Below, piece after piece: positions 20,401 to 26,892 of a DNA stretch of 64,000 nucleotides. This stretch comes from CAZMVY01 sp964617875 (GTDB taxonomy: Bacteria; Planctomycetota; Phycisphaerae; UBA1845; PWPN01): positions 37,050 to 101,049 of the forward strand of contig CAZUAI010000008.1 in the NCBI GenBank assembly GCA_964617875.1. Direction: 5' to 3'. Under the pieces are notes generated by a model. It saw only the letters and a program-made list of their open reading frames with translations, searched no databases and was not told the origin of the DNA. How positions within the stretch are numbered: the first letter of the stretch is position 1; each line of letters starts with the position of its first letter. The position numbers were made by a program, and so were the translations under genes.

Positions 20401-21361
20401 CGCCGGGACCAACATCGCCGACTACCGCCGGGGCGACCCCACGACGCTGGATATCTCCGGCTTCACGCCGCCCGGGCCGAACGGCACGATCCTCAATGAC
20501 GGCGAGGGAGGCCGTGACAGCCTGACCAACATCCAGAAACTCCTCGTCCCCGGCACCAGCATGAAGGTGATCGCCGCCAGTTCGGACAAGACGATTGCCG
20601 TGGGCGGCAGCGTCGTACTGGATGCCGCCGTCTCGGGCGGCGAAGGGCCCTTCACCTACGTGTGGGACAGCGAGCCGCCCGCCATCCTCAAGCCGGGCGA
20701 AAAGCGCTACGGATGCTCCGTAAAGATTCCGGGGCTCAACGACCGGTGTCTGCTGCAGCCCACCGTCACCCTGACCGACCCCGCCGACGCCGGCACGACC
20801 AGGACGTACCGGCTGACCGTGTTCGACAGCCGCGGCCGGGCCAACTCCAACTACGTCAAGGTGAAGGTCGCCAGCGCCCTGACCGTCAGCGCGGGCGTCG
20901 ATCGCTCCGTCGTCGTCGGGCAATCGCTCACGCTGAGCGGCTCCGTCAAGGGCGGCGTCGTCCCCTACACCGTTGCGTGGACGCCGGCGGACCTGCTGGT
21001 TCGCGCCGACGCCCTCTCCGTGCAGACGACGGCGTTTTCGGCTGCGGGGGCGTATACGTTCACGCTCCAGGTGACGGATGCGATCGGCCAGACGGCCAGC
21101 GACCAGATGGTCGTGACCGTTGCCGCGGCGCAGGTCAGCGATGTCGCGCCGCCGCCGAAGGACACCGGCCAGACCACCGCGGCGACCGATTCGGGCGACA
21201 CGCAGACGCCGACGAGCCCCTCCGACCAGAAGGCCGCCGAGAACGAACCGACGTTGACCGTGCAGCCGCTTCTGTCGCCGTGCGGCAGCGGTGCCGCATC
21301 GGCCATGTTGGGCTCCGGCCTGCTGTTGGGCGTCGTCCGCCTGACCCGCCGCCGCCGGTGA
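17438..21361 (+). CDS. RTX/hemolysin-type Ca-binding repeat surface protein with Cys-Gly C-terminal tail
   Basis: About 1307 residues. The ATG at 17438 overlaps the FG-GAP stop as ATGA; the alternative ATG at 17462 has AGAAAGGA ten bases upstream and may be the real start. The signal peptide core is LLAMTAILVAAGPAAG. From about residue 190 to 1000 there are dozens of GGxGxDxU nonapeptides (GGSGNDVLEGGKGDDEVNGG and many more) that bind Ca in beta-rolls. Two Ig/PKD-like domains follow (about 1040-1240), then a Thr/Asp/Gln-rich spacer and a tail with LLSPCGSGAASAM, a hydrophobic run and RLTRRRR. Classic RTX proteins leave by type I secretion and lack Sec signals; this one has a Sec signal and a C-terminal anchor, so it is more likely a surface-anchored scaffold. 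Confidence 0.8.
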   Translation: MIRKDARNMFLRTMYGHWATAPAGARARSAGRSLAAGLLAMTAILVAAGPAAGVLTVYLEGEDTLVVVGTSGNDWIRIVTEEIEQAAVCTAVDNPDPVPDVPEVPSQKLTVVNIYDMTKTPPEAQFVFFPPDAPARCADEATAKATQEFLDRISTQKLKTVRVLALEGDDIVDGSRIGAGGKPCEAPATEAVSLDLRGGPGNDLLVGGGGKDSIDGGSGNDVLEGGKGDDEVNGGPGNDIVRGGPGADKLSGGGGFDVVDYSTDTGPAGVTVDLTVLPGKAKDGCGNDDTLGNEFSTSFSAIRGSPRDDILHGHSRSDQPATTILGGNGSDRITGGLNPDILFGEDGNDVITGFADKDDPGTAGYLLPDSDDAGDADRLFGGGGGDTILGGNGPDTICGDGQPPPAWNNGYDADLLPGDPRLASGSTVPLAPVAVATLLTPNPATDPAGDDRIAGGGGIDTIYGGDGGDTIYGDDPVRDTGNNVWRWGRNSSVSSVTGDPGADTIYGDFGPETPATLTNLLSTVGGGDTLYGGPLGDQLFGGAGNDTLFGEEGNDRLMGNAGSDIIYGGGIDGDNRIDTGPGDLVDYIYAPAGVTVALGNGVGLPGMATDDGEGCTPIPCTDTIYDVENVRGSEFDDTITGNDTDNAEARIDNAWRLGGQFFINYDNILIGAGGDDTIYGGGGNDAIMGDDLLTTTPGDDILWGDAGTNGDTAFGNDTIWGNDGNDELHGEGGDDVLIGGAGNDILEGGRGTDTLDYSEDTPPLGPLVTPLVIINLSDAPVSVTRSDASVVTQAPATATDATGGTDTIRNCDPSADCTDPRNKLAFRFEIVEGSDYDDEIHGYSTVGLEIRGNAGDDRIRCGAGNDTVFGGDGEDTIEGGAGTNLLIGGDDSSGIGGPGDTLSYEHAAAGVVVNLADTQPQVVATGTIDTITGFENLTGSAFDDILLGDARVNTLRGLAGDDILEGRGNADLRVNNVWIKTWDTLDGGAGTNIADYRRGDPTTLDISGFTPPGPNGTILNDGEGGRDSLTNIQKLLVPGTSMKVIAASSDKTIAVGGSVVLDAAVSGGEGPFTYVWDSEPPAILKPGEKRYGCSVKIPGLNDRCLLQPTVTLTDPADAGTTRTYRLTVFDSRGRANSNYVKVKVASALTVSAGVDRSVVVGQSLTLSGSVKGGVVPYTVAWTPADLLVRADALSVQTTAFSAAGAYTFTLQVTDAIGQTASDQMVVTVAAAQVSDVAPPPKDTGQTTAATDSGDTQTPTSPSDQKAAENEPTLTVQPLLSPCGSGAASAMLGSGLLLGVVRLTRRRR

Positions 21362-21384
21362 TCGTCGGCCCGACGTAGACCATG

Positions 21385-21430
21385 ACCCCCCTCCCGTCGT
21401 TCAGCCGGCGGGCGGGGGGTTCTTCTTTTG
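21385..21430 (+). terminator. intrinsic terminator after the RTX gene
   Basis: ACCCCCCTCCCG (21385-21396) pairs with CGGGCGGGGGGT (21409-21420) with one mismatch and a 12-base loop, followed by the T-rich TTCTTCTTTT. It lies 24 bp past the stop and closes the surface-protein operon. Confidence 0.75.
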
Positions 21431-21589
21431 CCCGCGTGCCGTGGCGCGACACGCCGGGCGAGCCCGGCAGCCCGACGCATCGGTTGACGAATCGCGCGGC
21501 GGGCGGAACAATCCGCCTGGCCGGTTGCCTTCCGAAGGCCGCTGACCGACGGCAGAAGGGACAGACGGAACAACGGACGGACGGTTCCC

Positions 21590-22690
21590 ATGAAGGCCGA
21601 AATCGTCTACTTCTATGCGTTCGACGTCGCCGGCGACCTGCTCACCGAGCGGATGACCTCGCTGTTCGGACGACCGCTGACGCCGTTGTCCATCGAGCCG
21701 TACCGCCGCGCCCCCGCCGGCCTGTTCTTCTACCGGCCGCTCACGGTCTCGCTCGACCCGCTCGAACGCCGGACGGAGCGGGGGCCGGTCACCATCCAGG
21801 TTGCGATACGCCTCTTCGCCGTCGGCGCCATTTCCATCATGGCCCGCACGACCGTCGAGTTCGAGACGCTGGAGGACCTCCAGGCCTACCATACGCTGCG
21901 GTACGCCCCGCCGGACGGCAAGACGCTCGATGACGAGGTGCAGGCCCTCGCCTCCCGCGTCCTCGAGGCGATCCGGCCCTGCGCGGTCAAGCCCGCCGCG
22001 CGCCTGGTCGAGCCGGAGACCTACACCGTGTTCTGCCTGCGTCCGCCGGCGGACGAGCCCCACATGGTCGTTTCCTGGTTCGACACGGAACGCCGCCGGA
22101 TCGCCGCGCTGCTCACGCAGGAGACCGACCCCGCCCGCCTCAGCGATCAGGAGGTCCGCGAGTCCACGCAGTATCATTTCAGCTACTACAGCGCCGACCT
22201 CGTCGTTGTGGACTGGGACGCCGCGCTGGTCGTGGACGACCCCCGCGCCTACGACGAGGTGTTCAACGTCTTCGAGCTGGCCAACCTCCAGCAGGAGGAG
22301 CTGACGGAGTACGACCGCCTCCTCGATGCCGCCCTGCAGCACGTCTACGACGACCTTCTGCCCGTCGGTTCGCGGGCCCCCCGCGGCCGGCGGCGCATCC
22401 AGCGCGAACTCCGCGAGATCCGCATCGATCTGGCCCGGCTGAGCGATGAACTGGGCAACACCACCAAGTTCTTCGGCGACTGGCACGTGGCCCGCATCTA
22501 CGAGGGTGTCGCCCGGCGCTTCCACCTGGGCGACTGGGCCAGCAGCGTCAACCAGAAGCTCCGCACCCTCGAGTCGATGTACAACCTGCTCCAGCAGGAG
22601 CGCACGAACCGTATGATGCTGGTTCTCGAGACGGCCATCGTCGCGCTCTTCCTCCTCGACCTCGCCGCCCTGGTGCTGCTGAAAATCTGA
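21590..22690 (+). CDS. DUF155/RMD1-like protein with C-terminal membrane helix
   Basis: 366 residues. A mostly polar N-terminal two thirds begins MKAEIVYFYAFDVAGDL. It is followed by FNVFELANLQQEELTEYDRL, a charged helical region (about 230-320) and WASSVNQKLRTLESMYNLLQ, ending in one hydrophobic helix (VALFLLDLAALVLL) at the extreme C-terminus. The order (alpha/beta domain, long coiled helices, terminal membrane helix) and the 'W..vNqKL..l...Y.ll' stretch resemble the RMD1/Sif2 DUF155 family. I assign it only by that resemblance. Likely a tail-anchored membrane protein; function unknown. It is bracketed by the RTX terminator and a repeat block, so it is probably monocistronic. Confidence 0.5.
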   Translation: MKAEIVYFYAFDVAGDLLTERMTSLFGRPLTPLSIEPYRRAPAGLFFYRPLTVSLDPLERRTERGPVTIQVAIRLFAVGAISIMARTTVEFETLEDLQAYHTLRYAPPDGKTLDDEVQALASRVLEAIRPCAVKPAARLVEPETYTVFCLRPPADEPHMVVSWFDTERRRIAALLTQETDPARLSDQEVRESTQYHFSYYSADLVVVDWDAALVVDDPRAYDEVFNVFELANLQQEELTEYDRLLDAALQHVYDDLLPVGSRAPRGRRRIQRELREIRIDLARLSDELGNTTKFFGDWHVARIYEGVARRFHLGDWASSVNQKLRTLESMYNLLQQERTNRMMLVLETAIVALFLLDLAALVLLKI

Positions 22691-22691
22691 C

Positions 22692-22919
22692 CCCCTCTCC
22701 CTCCCAGGGAGAGGGACGGGGTGAGGGTGACCAATACTCCCGGTCCCTCCCAGGGAGAAGACCGGGGTGAGGGTGACCGGTTTTTGCCGTTTCGCGAGGA
22801 GTGGGATCGACCCTCCCCCAACCCCTCCCTGTCTCAGGGAGGGGAGTTTGCGGCCGCCTCTCCCTCCCAGGGAGAGGGACGGGGTGAGCCATGTAGGGCA
22901 GGTCGAGTCTTCGAGACCT
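22692..22919. repeat. cluster of short palindromic repeats (CCCTCTCCCT family)
   Basis: The gap before larE is filled by four palindromic units: 22692-22732, 22742-22778, 22808-22852 and 22857-22890. Each is built on CTCCCTCCCAGGGAGAG or CCCTCCCTGTCTCAGGGAGG and most are followed by GGGGTGAGGGTGACC. A GGTC...GACC hairpin follows at 22900-22919. The same family recurs at 23877-24001 and 32775-32972. No gene fits here. Confidence 0.7.
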
Positions 22920-22927
22920 CCATTGTG

Positions 22928-23791
22928 CTACAGATCAACCTGTCTCTTCCCGAACGCGATTACCTCGTTCAGGCTCCCGCTGCGGAAGCCGCGGAGGTCC
23001 ATCGCCACGTACGCATAGCCGATCCGCCGGAACTCGGCGTCGATCTTCGCCCGCACGTCCGGCCGCATGAACGCCTCGATCTGTTCCGCCGGGATCTCGA
23101 TTCGCGCCAGGTTGTTGTGGTGTCGGACGCGGCAGTCGCGCAGGCCGAGGCCCCGCAGGAACGCCTCGCCCTGCTCGATCATCCGGAGCTTGGCCGGCGT
23201 GATCTCCTCGCCATACGGGATGCGGCTGGCGAGGCACGGGCTGGCGGGCTTGTCGTGCGTCGGCAGGCCCATCCGCGCGGACAGGGCGCGGATGTCCGCC
23301 TTTGTCAGCCCCGCCTCGGCGCACGGCGCCCGGACGCCGTACTCCTGCGCCGCCTGAATGCCCGGCCGGAAGTCGCCCAGGTCGTCCGCGTTCACCCCGT
23401 TCAGGATCGCGTGGTAGCCTTCCGCCTTGAGGATCGGTCCAAGCTTCGCGTACGTGTTGCTGCGGCAGTGGTAGCAGCGGTTCGCCGGGTTCGCGCGGTA
23501 GTTGGGGTCGTCGATCTCGTCCGTCTCGATGAGCCGATGCGGCACGCCAAGCACCGCCGTCAGCCGCCGGGCCTCCTCGAGTTCCGCCATCGCGAGGCTG
23601 TCGCTCCGCGCCGTTGCCGCCAGGACGTTTTCCGCCCCCAGCGTGTCGGCTGCCACCTTGAGCAGGAACGTCGAATCCACCCCCGCCGAGAAGGCCACGA
23701 TCACGCGCCGCAAGGGACGCAGGATCCCCCTCAGCCTTTCCAGCTTCTCTTCCAGCGGCGCGCCCGCGTCGGTCATTGTCGAACCGTTCAT
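22928..23791 (-). CDS. larE: LarE-type ATP-dependent sacrificial sulfur transferase
   Basis: 287 residues, the usual LarE size. LarE adenylates P2CMN (pyridinium-3,5-biscarboxylate mononucleotide) and donates sulfur to it while making the nickel-pincer cofactor of lactate racemase. The PP-loop FSAGVDSTFLLK is at about 33-44; the family blocks NPANRCYHCR (about 105-115), NGVNADDLGDFRPG and SPCLASRIPYG (about 184) follow. The Cys of the last block sits where LarE carries its sulfur-donating residue. The CxxC in RCYHC plus this Cys gives three cysteines, as reported for iron-sulfur-type LarE proteins; which chemistry applies here is not decided. No larA, larB or larC is in the window. Confidence 0.88.
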   Translation of the reverse strand: MNGSTMTDAGAPLEEKLERLRGILRPLRRVIVAFSAGVDSTFLLKVAADTLGAENVLAATARSDSLAMAELEEARRLTAVLGVPHRLIETDEIDDPNYRANPANRCYHCRSNTYAKLGPILKAEGYHAILNGVNADDLGDFRPGIQAAQEYGVRAPCAEAGLTKADIRALSARMGLPTHDKPASPCLASRIPYGEEITPAKLRMIEQGEAFLRGLGLRDCRVRHHNNLARIEIPAEQIEAFMRPDVRAKIDAEFRRIGYAYVAMDLRGFRSGSLNEVIAFGKRQVDL

Positions 23792-23876
23792 CCCGCGCCA
23801 TCCTAGGCCCCCGTTCTCGCCGTTTCAATCGTCCGTTTGGCGCGGCGTCCTCTTCCCGCGAGAATCACGCGAACTC

Positions 23877-24001
23877 CCCCTCTCCCTTCAAGGGAGAGGG
23901 GCGGGGTGAGGGTGGCCGATTTCGGTGGCCGACCAGCGAGCCGGATCGACCCTCCCCATCCCCTCCCTGTCTCAGGGAGGGGGGCTGGGGTGAGGGTGGC
24001 C
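23877..24001. repeat. palindromic repeat pair on the other side of larE
   Basis: Two more CCCTCTCCCT-type units (23877-23916 and 23946-24001), including CCCTCCCTGTCTCAGGGAGG and GGGGTGAGGGTGGCC. The segment 23920-23960 (CCGGATCGACCCTCCCC) also matches the spacer at 32838-32860, so a composite unit of about 110 bp is repeated. The rest of the 23792-24023 gap shows nothing else. Confidence 0.65.
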
Positions 24002-24023
24002 GACCAGCGCAGGAGATTCCTCC

Positions 24024-25022
24024 GTGTCCAGCACAGTCCTTCTCGTCGTCCTTGCCTTTGTCTTCGGGGCGGGAGGGTTTGCCGCCGCCCAGTCCCGACC
24101 CTCCACCGCGCCCGCCGGCCGCCCCGGCGGCAATCCGGCCTTCCGGAAGCTTGGCACCATCGGCTGTGATGTGGGCGAGGCGGCCCCCTTTGTCTTCCAC
24201 GGCCGCCTGTATCGGCTCGAAGCCGTCCCCGCGACGGCCAAGGCGAACAGGACCGGTCAGCCTCACCTGCGCGTCATCGATGTGCGATCGGGCGAGGCGA
24301 TGCCTCCCTTCGCGGCGGGCCGGGGTCCCGGTCGTGTGCTGGTTCGTGGCGAGCTGGCCTACGCCTACGCGGTCGATCGCCCCGGCGGGGCCTCCGTGTG
24401 CGTCTATACCTCGCGAGACCTCAAGACGTGGTCCGGCCTGATTGCGCTCGATACCCCGGGTTGGGGGATCGGCGGTCTTTCGGTGTGCCAGGGCCACGAC
24501 CGGTTCGTCATGGCGCTCCAGGTCGATGGCCCGTTGCAGGAGACGGGCATGCCGCCCACGATCCGCTTCGCCGAATCGGCCGACCTCATGCAGTGGAAGC
24601 TTACGCCGCCACGATGCGTGTTCTCGCGGGACCGGTACACGGCCGCGCCCTGCCTGCGATGCGTCGAAGGACTGTACTACCTTATCTATGTCGAAGAGCG
24701 GCCCGGCCCGACCTATGAACCGCACATCGTCCGCTCGACGGATCTGATGTACTGGGAGCCCGGCCGCCGTAACCCGTTGATGCACCCCTCCGTGGACGAC
24801 CAGAACATCGCCTGTCCGGCCCTCGCCGCCGATCGACGCGATGCGATTGCCAAGGCCGCCGACGTCGAGAACACCCGCATCGACCTCTGCGAGTTCGAGG
24901 GGCGGCTCATCCTGCACTACATCTGGGGCACCCCGCAGGGGCCCGAGTTCCTCGCCGAGGCGGAGTTTCATGGCACGCTCAGGGAGTTCCTCCGTGAGTT
25001 CTTTCCCCCCGCCGGCGGGTGA
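24024..25022 (+). CDS. exported five-bladed beta-propeller glycosidase-like protein (GH43/GH32-like)
   Basis: 332 residues from a GTG at 24024 with AGGAG eight bases upstream. Signal peptide LLVVLAFVFGAGGFAAAQ is followed by a Pro/Ala linker. The body repeats the 'SxDLxxW' motif of GH43/GH32/GH68-type propellers: TSRDLKTWSG (about 130), ESADLMQWKL (about 180) and RSTDLMYWEPG (about 235). No clear catalytic acid can be assigned, so it might be a binding protein or an inactive relative. Its end overlaps the next gene by 29 bp, so they are co-translated. Confidence 0.6.
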   Translation: MSSTVLLVVLAFVFGAGGFAAAQSRPSTAPAGRPGGNPAFRKLGTIGCDVGEAAPFVFHGRLYRLEAVPATAKANRTGQPHLRVIDVRSGEAMPPFAAGRGPGRVLVRGELAYAYAVDRPGGASVCVYTSRDLKTWSGLIALDTPGWGIGGLSVCQGHDRFVMALQVDGPLQETGMPPTIRFAESADLMQWKLTPPRCVFSRDRYTAAPCLRCVEGLYYLIYVEERPGPTYEPHIVRSTDLMYWEPGRRNPLMHPSVDDQNIACPALAADRRDAIAKAADVENTRIDLCEFEGRLILHYIWGTPQGPEFLAEAEFHGTLREFLREFFPPAGG

Positions 25023-25992
25023 TCTCGCCCCGAGCCGCTCTCGCGCCCCGTGGTCGCTCCGAACGGCCTTCGCCCGCGTCATCGTCGGCCTTGGCAACGT
25101 CTACCGCCGGCTCCTTGTCGTCGCGTTCGCGATCCTTGGCCCGCAGGCCGCCTACGCAATCACCGGCCTGATGGCTCGCGTCCTCTATCGCCTGCTCACG
25201 CCGCTCCGCATCCAAAGCGAGGCCCAGTGCCGTGCCGCTCTCGGCGAGCGGGTGCCGCCGGGCGACGTTCCCCGCATCGCCAGGCAGGCGTTCATCCACC
25301 GTATCTGGAACCTCGTGGATCTCATGCTCGCCGACCGGCTGCTGCATCCGGGCACGTGCCACCGCTACGGCGGGCGCCTGCCCGAGCCCTGCCGGTCGCG
25401 GCTTCTGGATGCCTGCCGACAAGGGCGGCCTGTAATTCTCCTGACGGCCTACTATGGCCCGTTCGATCTATTTCCGATCTTCCTTGGCTGCGACGGCGTG
25501 CGCGCTGGCGTCGTCTATCGGCGACACGACAACGCCGGATTTGACATCTGGCGGCGTCGGATTCGCGAACGCGGCGGCTGCGAGACAATCCCGGTCGAAC
25601 ATGCGGTCGATCGCCTGGCCGCGATCCTGGAGCAGGGCGGAACCGTTGCCATCGTCGCCGATCATCACGAAGAACGCCGCGGATTGCCGGTGATGTTTCT
25701 GGGCCTACCGACGATGGCATCGCGCTCCGTCGGGCTGCTCGCGTGCCGCTACCGTGCGGCGGTGGCGGTCGCCGGGATACGGCGGGTCGGTCGCGGGTTC
25801 CGCTTTGTCGTCGTTGCGAGCGACGTCATCGAGCCGAACGATTGGTCCAGCGAGAGCGACCCTGTCGCATACGTGACGCGGCGTTACCTCCGCGCGCTGG
25901 AGCGAATCATCCTCGAAGACCCGACACAGTATCTCTGGGCGGCCCCCCGCTGGGGAGAGGCGCTCGCGCGGAAACTGGCCGGGGTTCCGTGA
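24994..25992 (+). CDS. LpxL/HtrB-like lysophospholipid acyltransferase
   Basis: About 332 residues from a GTG at 24994, placed by AGGGAG eight bases upstream; the longer upstream frame lies inside the preceding gene. It has a hydrophobic helix at about 35-60. The fold matches PF03279 (lipid A secondary acyltransferases), with the HX4D-like motif replaced: LLTAYYGPFDLF (about 147) holds a Tyr where LpxL has the catalytic His (usual form H-x-G-x-x-E). Later AIVADHHEERRG and LPVMFLGLPTMASRSVG fit the acceptor loop. The missing His suggests either altered chemistry or loss of acyltransfer. Inner-membrane associated. Confidence 0.65.
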   Translation: MSSFPPPAGDLAPSRSRAPWSLRTAFARVIVGLGNVYRRLLVVAFAILGPQAAYAITGLMARVLYRLLTPLRIQSEAQCRAALGERVPPGDVPRIARQAFIHRIWNLVDLMLADRLLHPGTCHRYGGRLPEPCRSRLLDACRQGRPVILLTAYYGPFDLFPIFLGCDGVRAGVVYRRHDNAGFDIWRRRIRERGGCETIPVEHAVDRLAAILEQGGTVAIVADHHEERRGLPVMFLGLPTMASRSVGLLACRYRAAVAVAGIRRVGRGFRFVVVASDVIEPNDWSSESDPVAYVTRRYLRALERIILEDPTQYLWAAPRWGEALARKLAGVP

Positions 25993-26026
25993 GAAGGGAA
26001 TCGCGTCGGGCGATGCGGTCGGCGGG

Positions 26027-26188
26027 TCAGCTCTTGCCGCTCGATGCGTCGGCGATCGAGAAGCCCAGGCCGAGCGCCGCACCGGTGATGTCCCATGCGT
26101 CGGCGGCGAGGGCCTTCTCGGTCAACGGGACGCCGAGCAGGAGTGCAACCAGACCGGCTACGTACAATCGAACTCGCGTGATGCCCAT
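26027..26188 (-). CDS. 53-residue exported peptide
   Basis: A small frame with ATG at 26186-26188 and AAAGGAG five bases upstream. It starts MGITRVRLYVAGLVALLLGV and has a signal-peptidase site after KALA (about residue 29). The mature part would be about 24 residues (ADAWDITGAALGLGFSIADA and a short polar end), rich in Ala and Gly. No family is recognised. It follows the terminator of the lysine-rich peptide gene, so it may depend on read-through or its own promoter. Confidence 0.6.
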   Translation of the reverse strand: MGITRVRLYVAGLVALLLGVPLTEKALAADAWDITGAALGLGFSIADASSGKS

Positions 26189-26213
26189 GTTTGCTCCTTT
26201 CGGCAGGTTTCAG

Positions 26214-26252
26214 AAAAAGAGGCGGGCGTCTCGCATTTGAAACGCCCGCCTC
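26214..26252 (-). terminator. intrinsic terminator of the lysine-rich peptide gene
   Basis: On the minus strand an 11-bp perfect stem (GAGGCGGGCGT at 26242-26252 complement, ACGCCCGCCTC at 26219-26229 complement) with a 12-base loop is followed by TTTTT (26214-26218 complement). It starts 19 bp after the peptide stop. Confidence 0.8.
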
Positions 26253-26270
26253 ACGGTCTCGTTGTCGTGC

Positions 26271-26339
26271 TCAGCGCTTCTTGCAGGCCTTTTTGCCCTT
26301 CTTGCACGACGCCTTCTTTGCGGCTTTTTTCTTAGCCAT
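26271..26339 (-). CDS. 22-residue lysine-rich peptide
   Basis: ATG at 26337-26339 and TGA at 26271-26273. AAGGAG lies eight bases before the ATG. The peptide has 11 Lys, 1 Arg, 5 Ala, 2 Cys and no acidic residue. Its pattern is Lys doublets (KK) spaced by Ala, Ser, Cys or Gly, e.g. KKAAKKASCKKGKKACKK. It resembles histone H1-like or nucleic-acid-binding tails; the two Cys, seven apart, could bind metal or form disulfides. A near-consensus promoter upstream and a strong terminator downstream make it a self-contained gene despite its size. Function unknown. Confidence 0.65.
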   Translation of the reverse strand: MAKKKAAKKASCKKGKKACKKR

Positions 26340-26402
26340 CGCAACTTCTCCTTGGTTCCAAAGTCGCTCGTCCCGCGTGACGCGAGCGGGACCTACTCGG
26401 AC

Positions 26403-26430
26403 ACCATACAAAGATGGTGCGCCGTGTCAA
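26403..26430 (-). promoter_or_regulatory. sigma-70 promoter of the lysine-rich peptide gene
   Basis: Minus-strand TTGACA (26425-26430, perfect) and TATGGT (26403-26408) with a 16-base spacer, about 65 bp before the start codon. The leader contains a GTCCCGC...GCGGGAC hairpin between promoter and RBS (around 26370-26392). Confidence 0.6.
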
Positions 26431-26892
26431 TACCCTGATTCACCCCAATGTGCGCCGCGCGACCCGGACCGACCGCCGCCGATCGGACGACAGCCATCGC
26501 CGCAATGCCCGCCGAGGCGCGATCGGGCGGGCTTCGCATCGACTTCGCTCGTCCGCGCGGGTGCGCGCATGGCCGCTCGTGGACTCGAATCGCGCCGGGC
26601 ATTCGAGTCCGCGCCAACGGCATGCGTTCGGCAGCGGGATCCCGCGGCACCGGGTGTTCCTTCGTCGGGCCTCGACCTCGGACTCCGCTCCAGGGGGCCA
26701 TGCGACCGATATGAGGTAATGGGTGTATATGTCAGCACGGAAGGGCGTGCGCGCGTGCGCAGCAGGCGACAGACTGAAAGAACCGCCACAAACCCGCTGC
26801 GGTGTTGGAACCAGGGTGGATCGTAACCTTTTGTGTAATAGGTGGATATAGATCCATTAGTACAGCAGGGCCCACCACCCTGAAACCGGACA
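26431..26892. other. intergenic region, no gene seen
   Basis: The 462 bp between the peptide promoter and the cyclophilin gene has overlapping open frames in several phases but none with an RBS or family resemblance. CAGGGTGG (26813-26820) and CCACCCTG (26875-26882) form a distant inverted pair around an AT-richer stretch just before the cyclophilin gene, which may hold its promoter. Confidence 0.4.

Noticed and set aside
22692..22890. Regularly spaced palindromes that might be a CRISPR array
   Set aside because: Units differ in length, the spacers are repeats themselves, and no cas gene is nearby.
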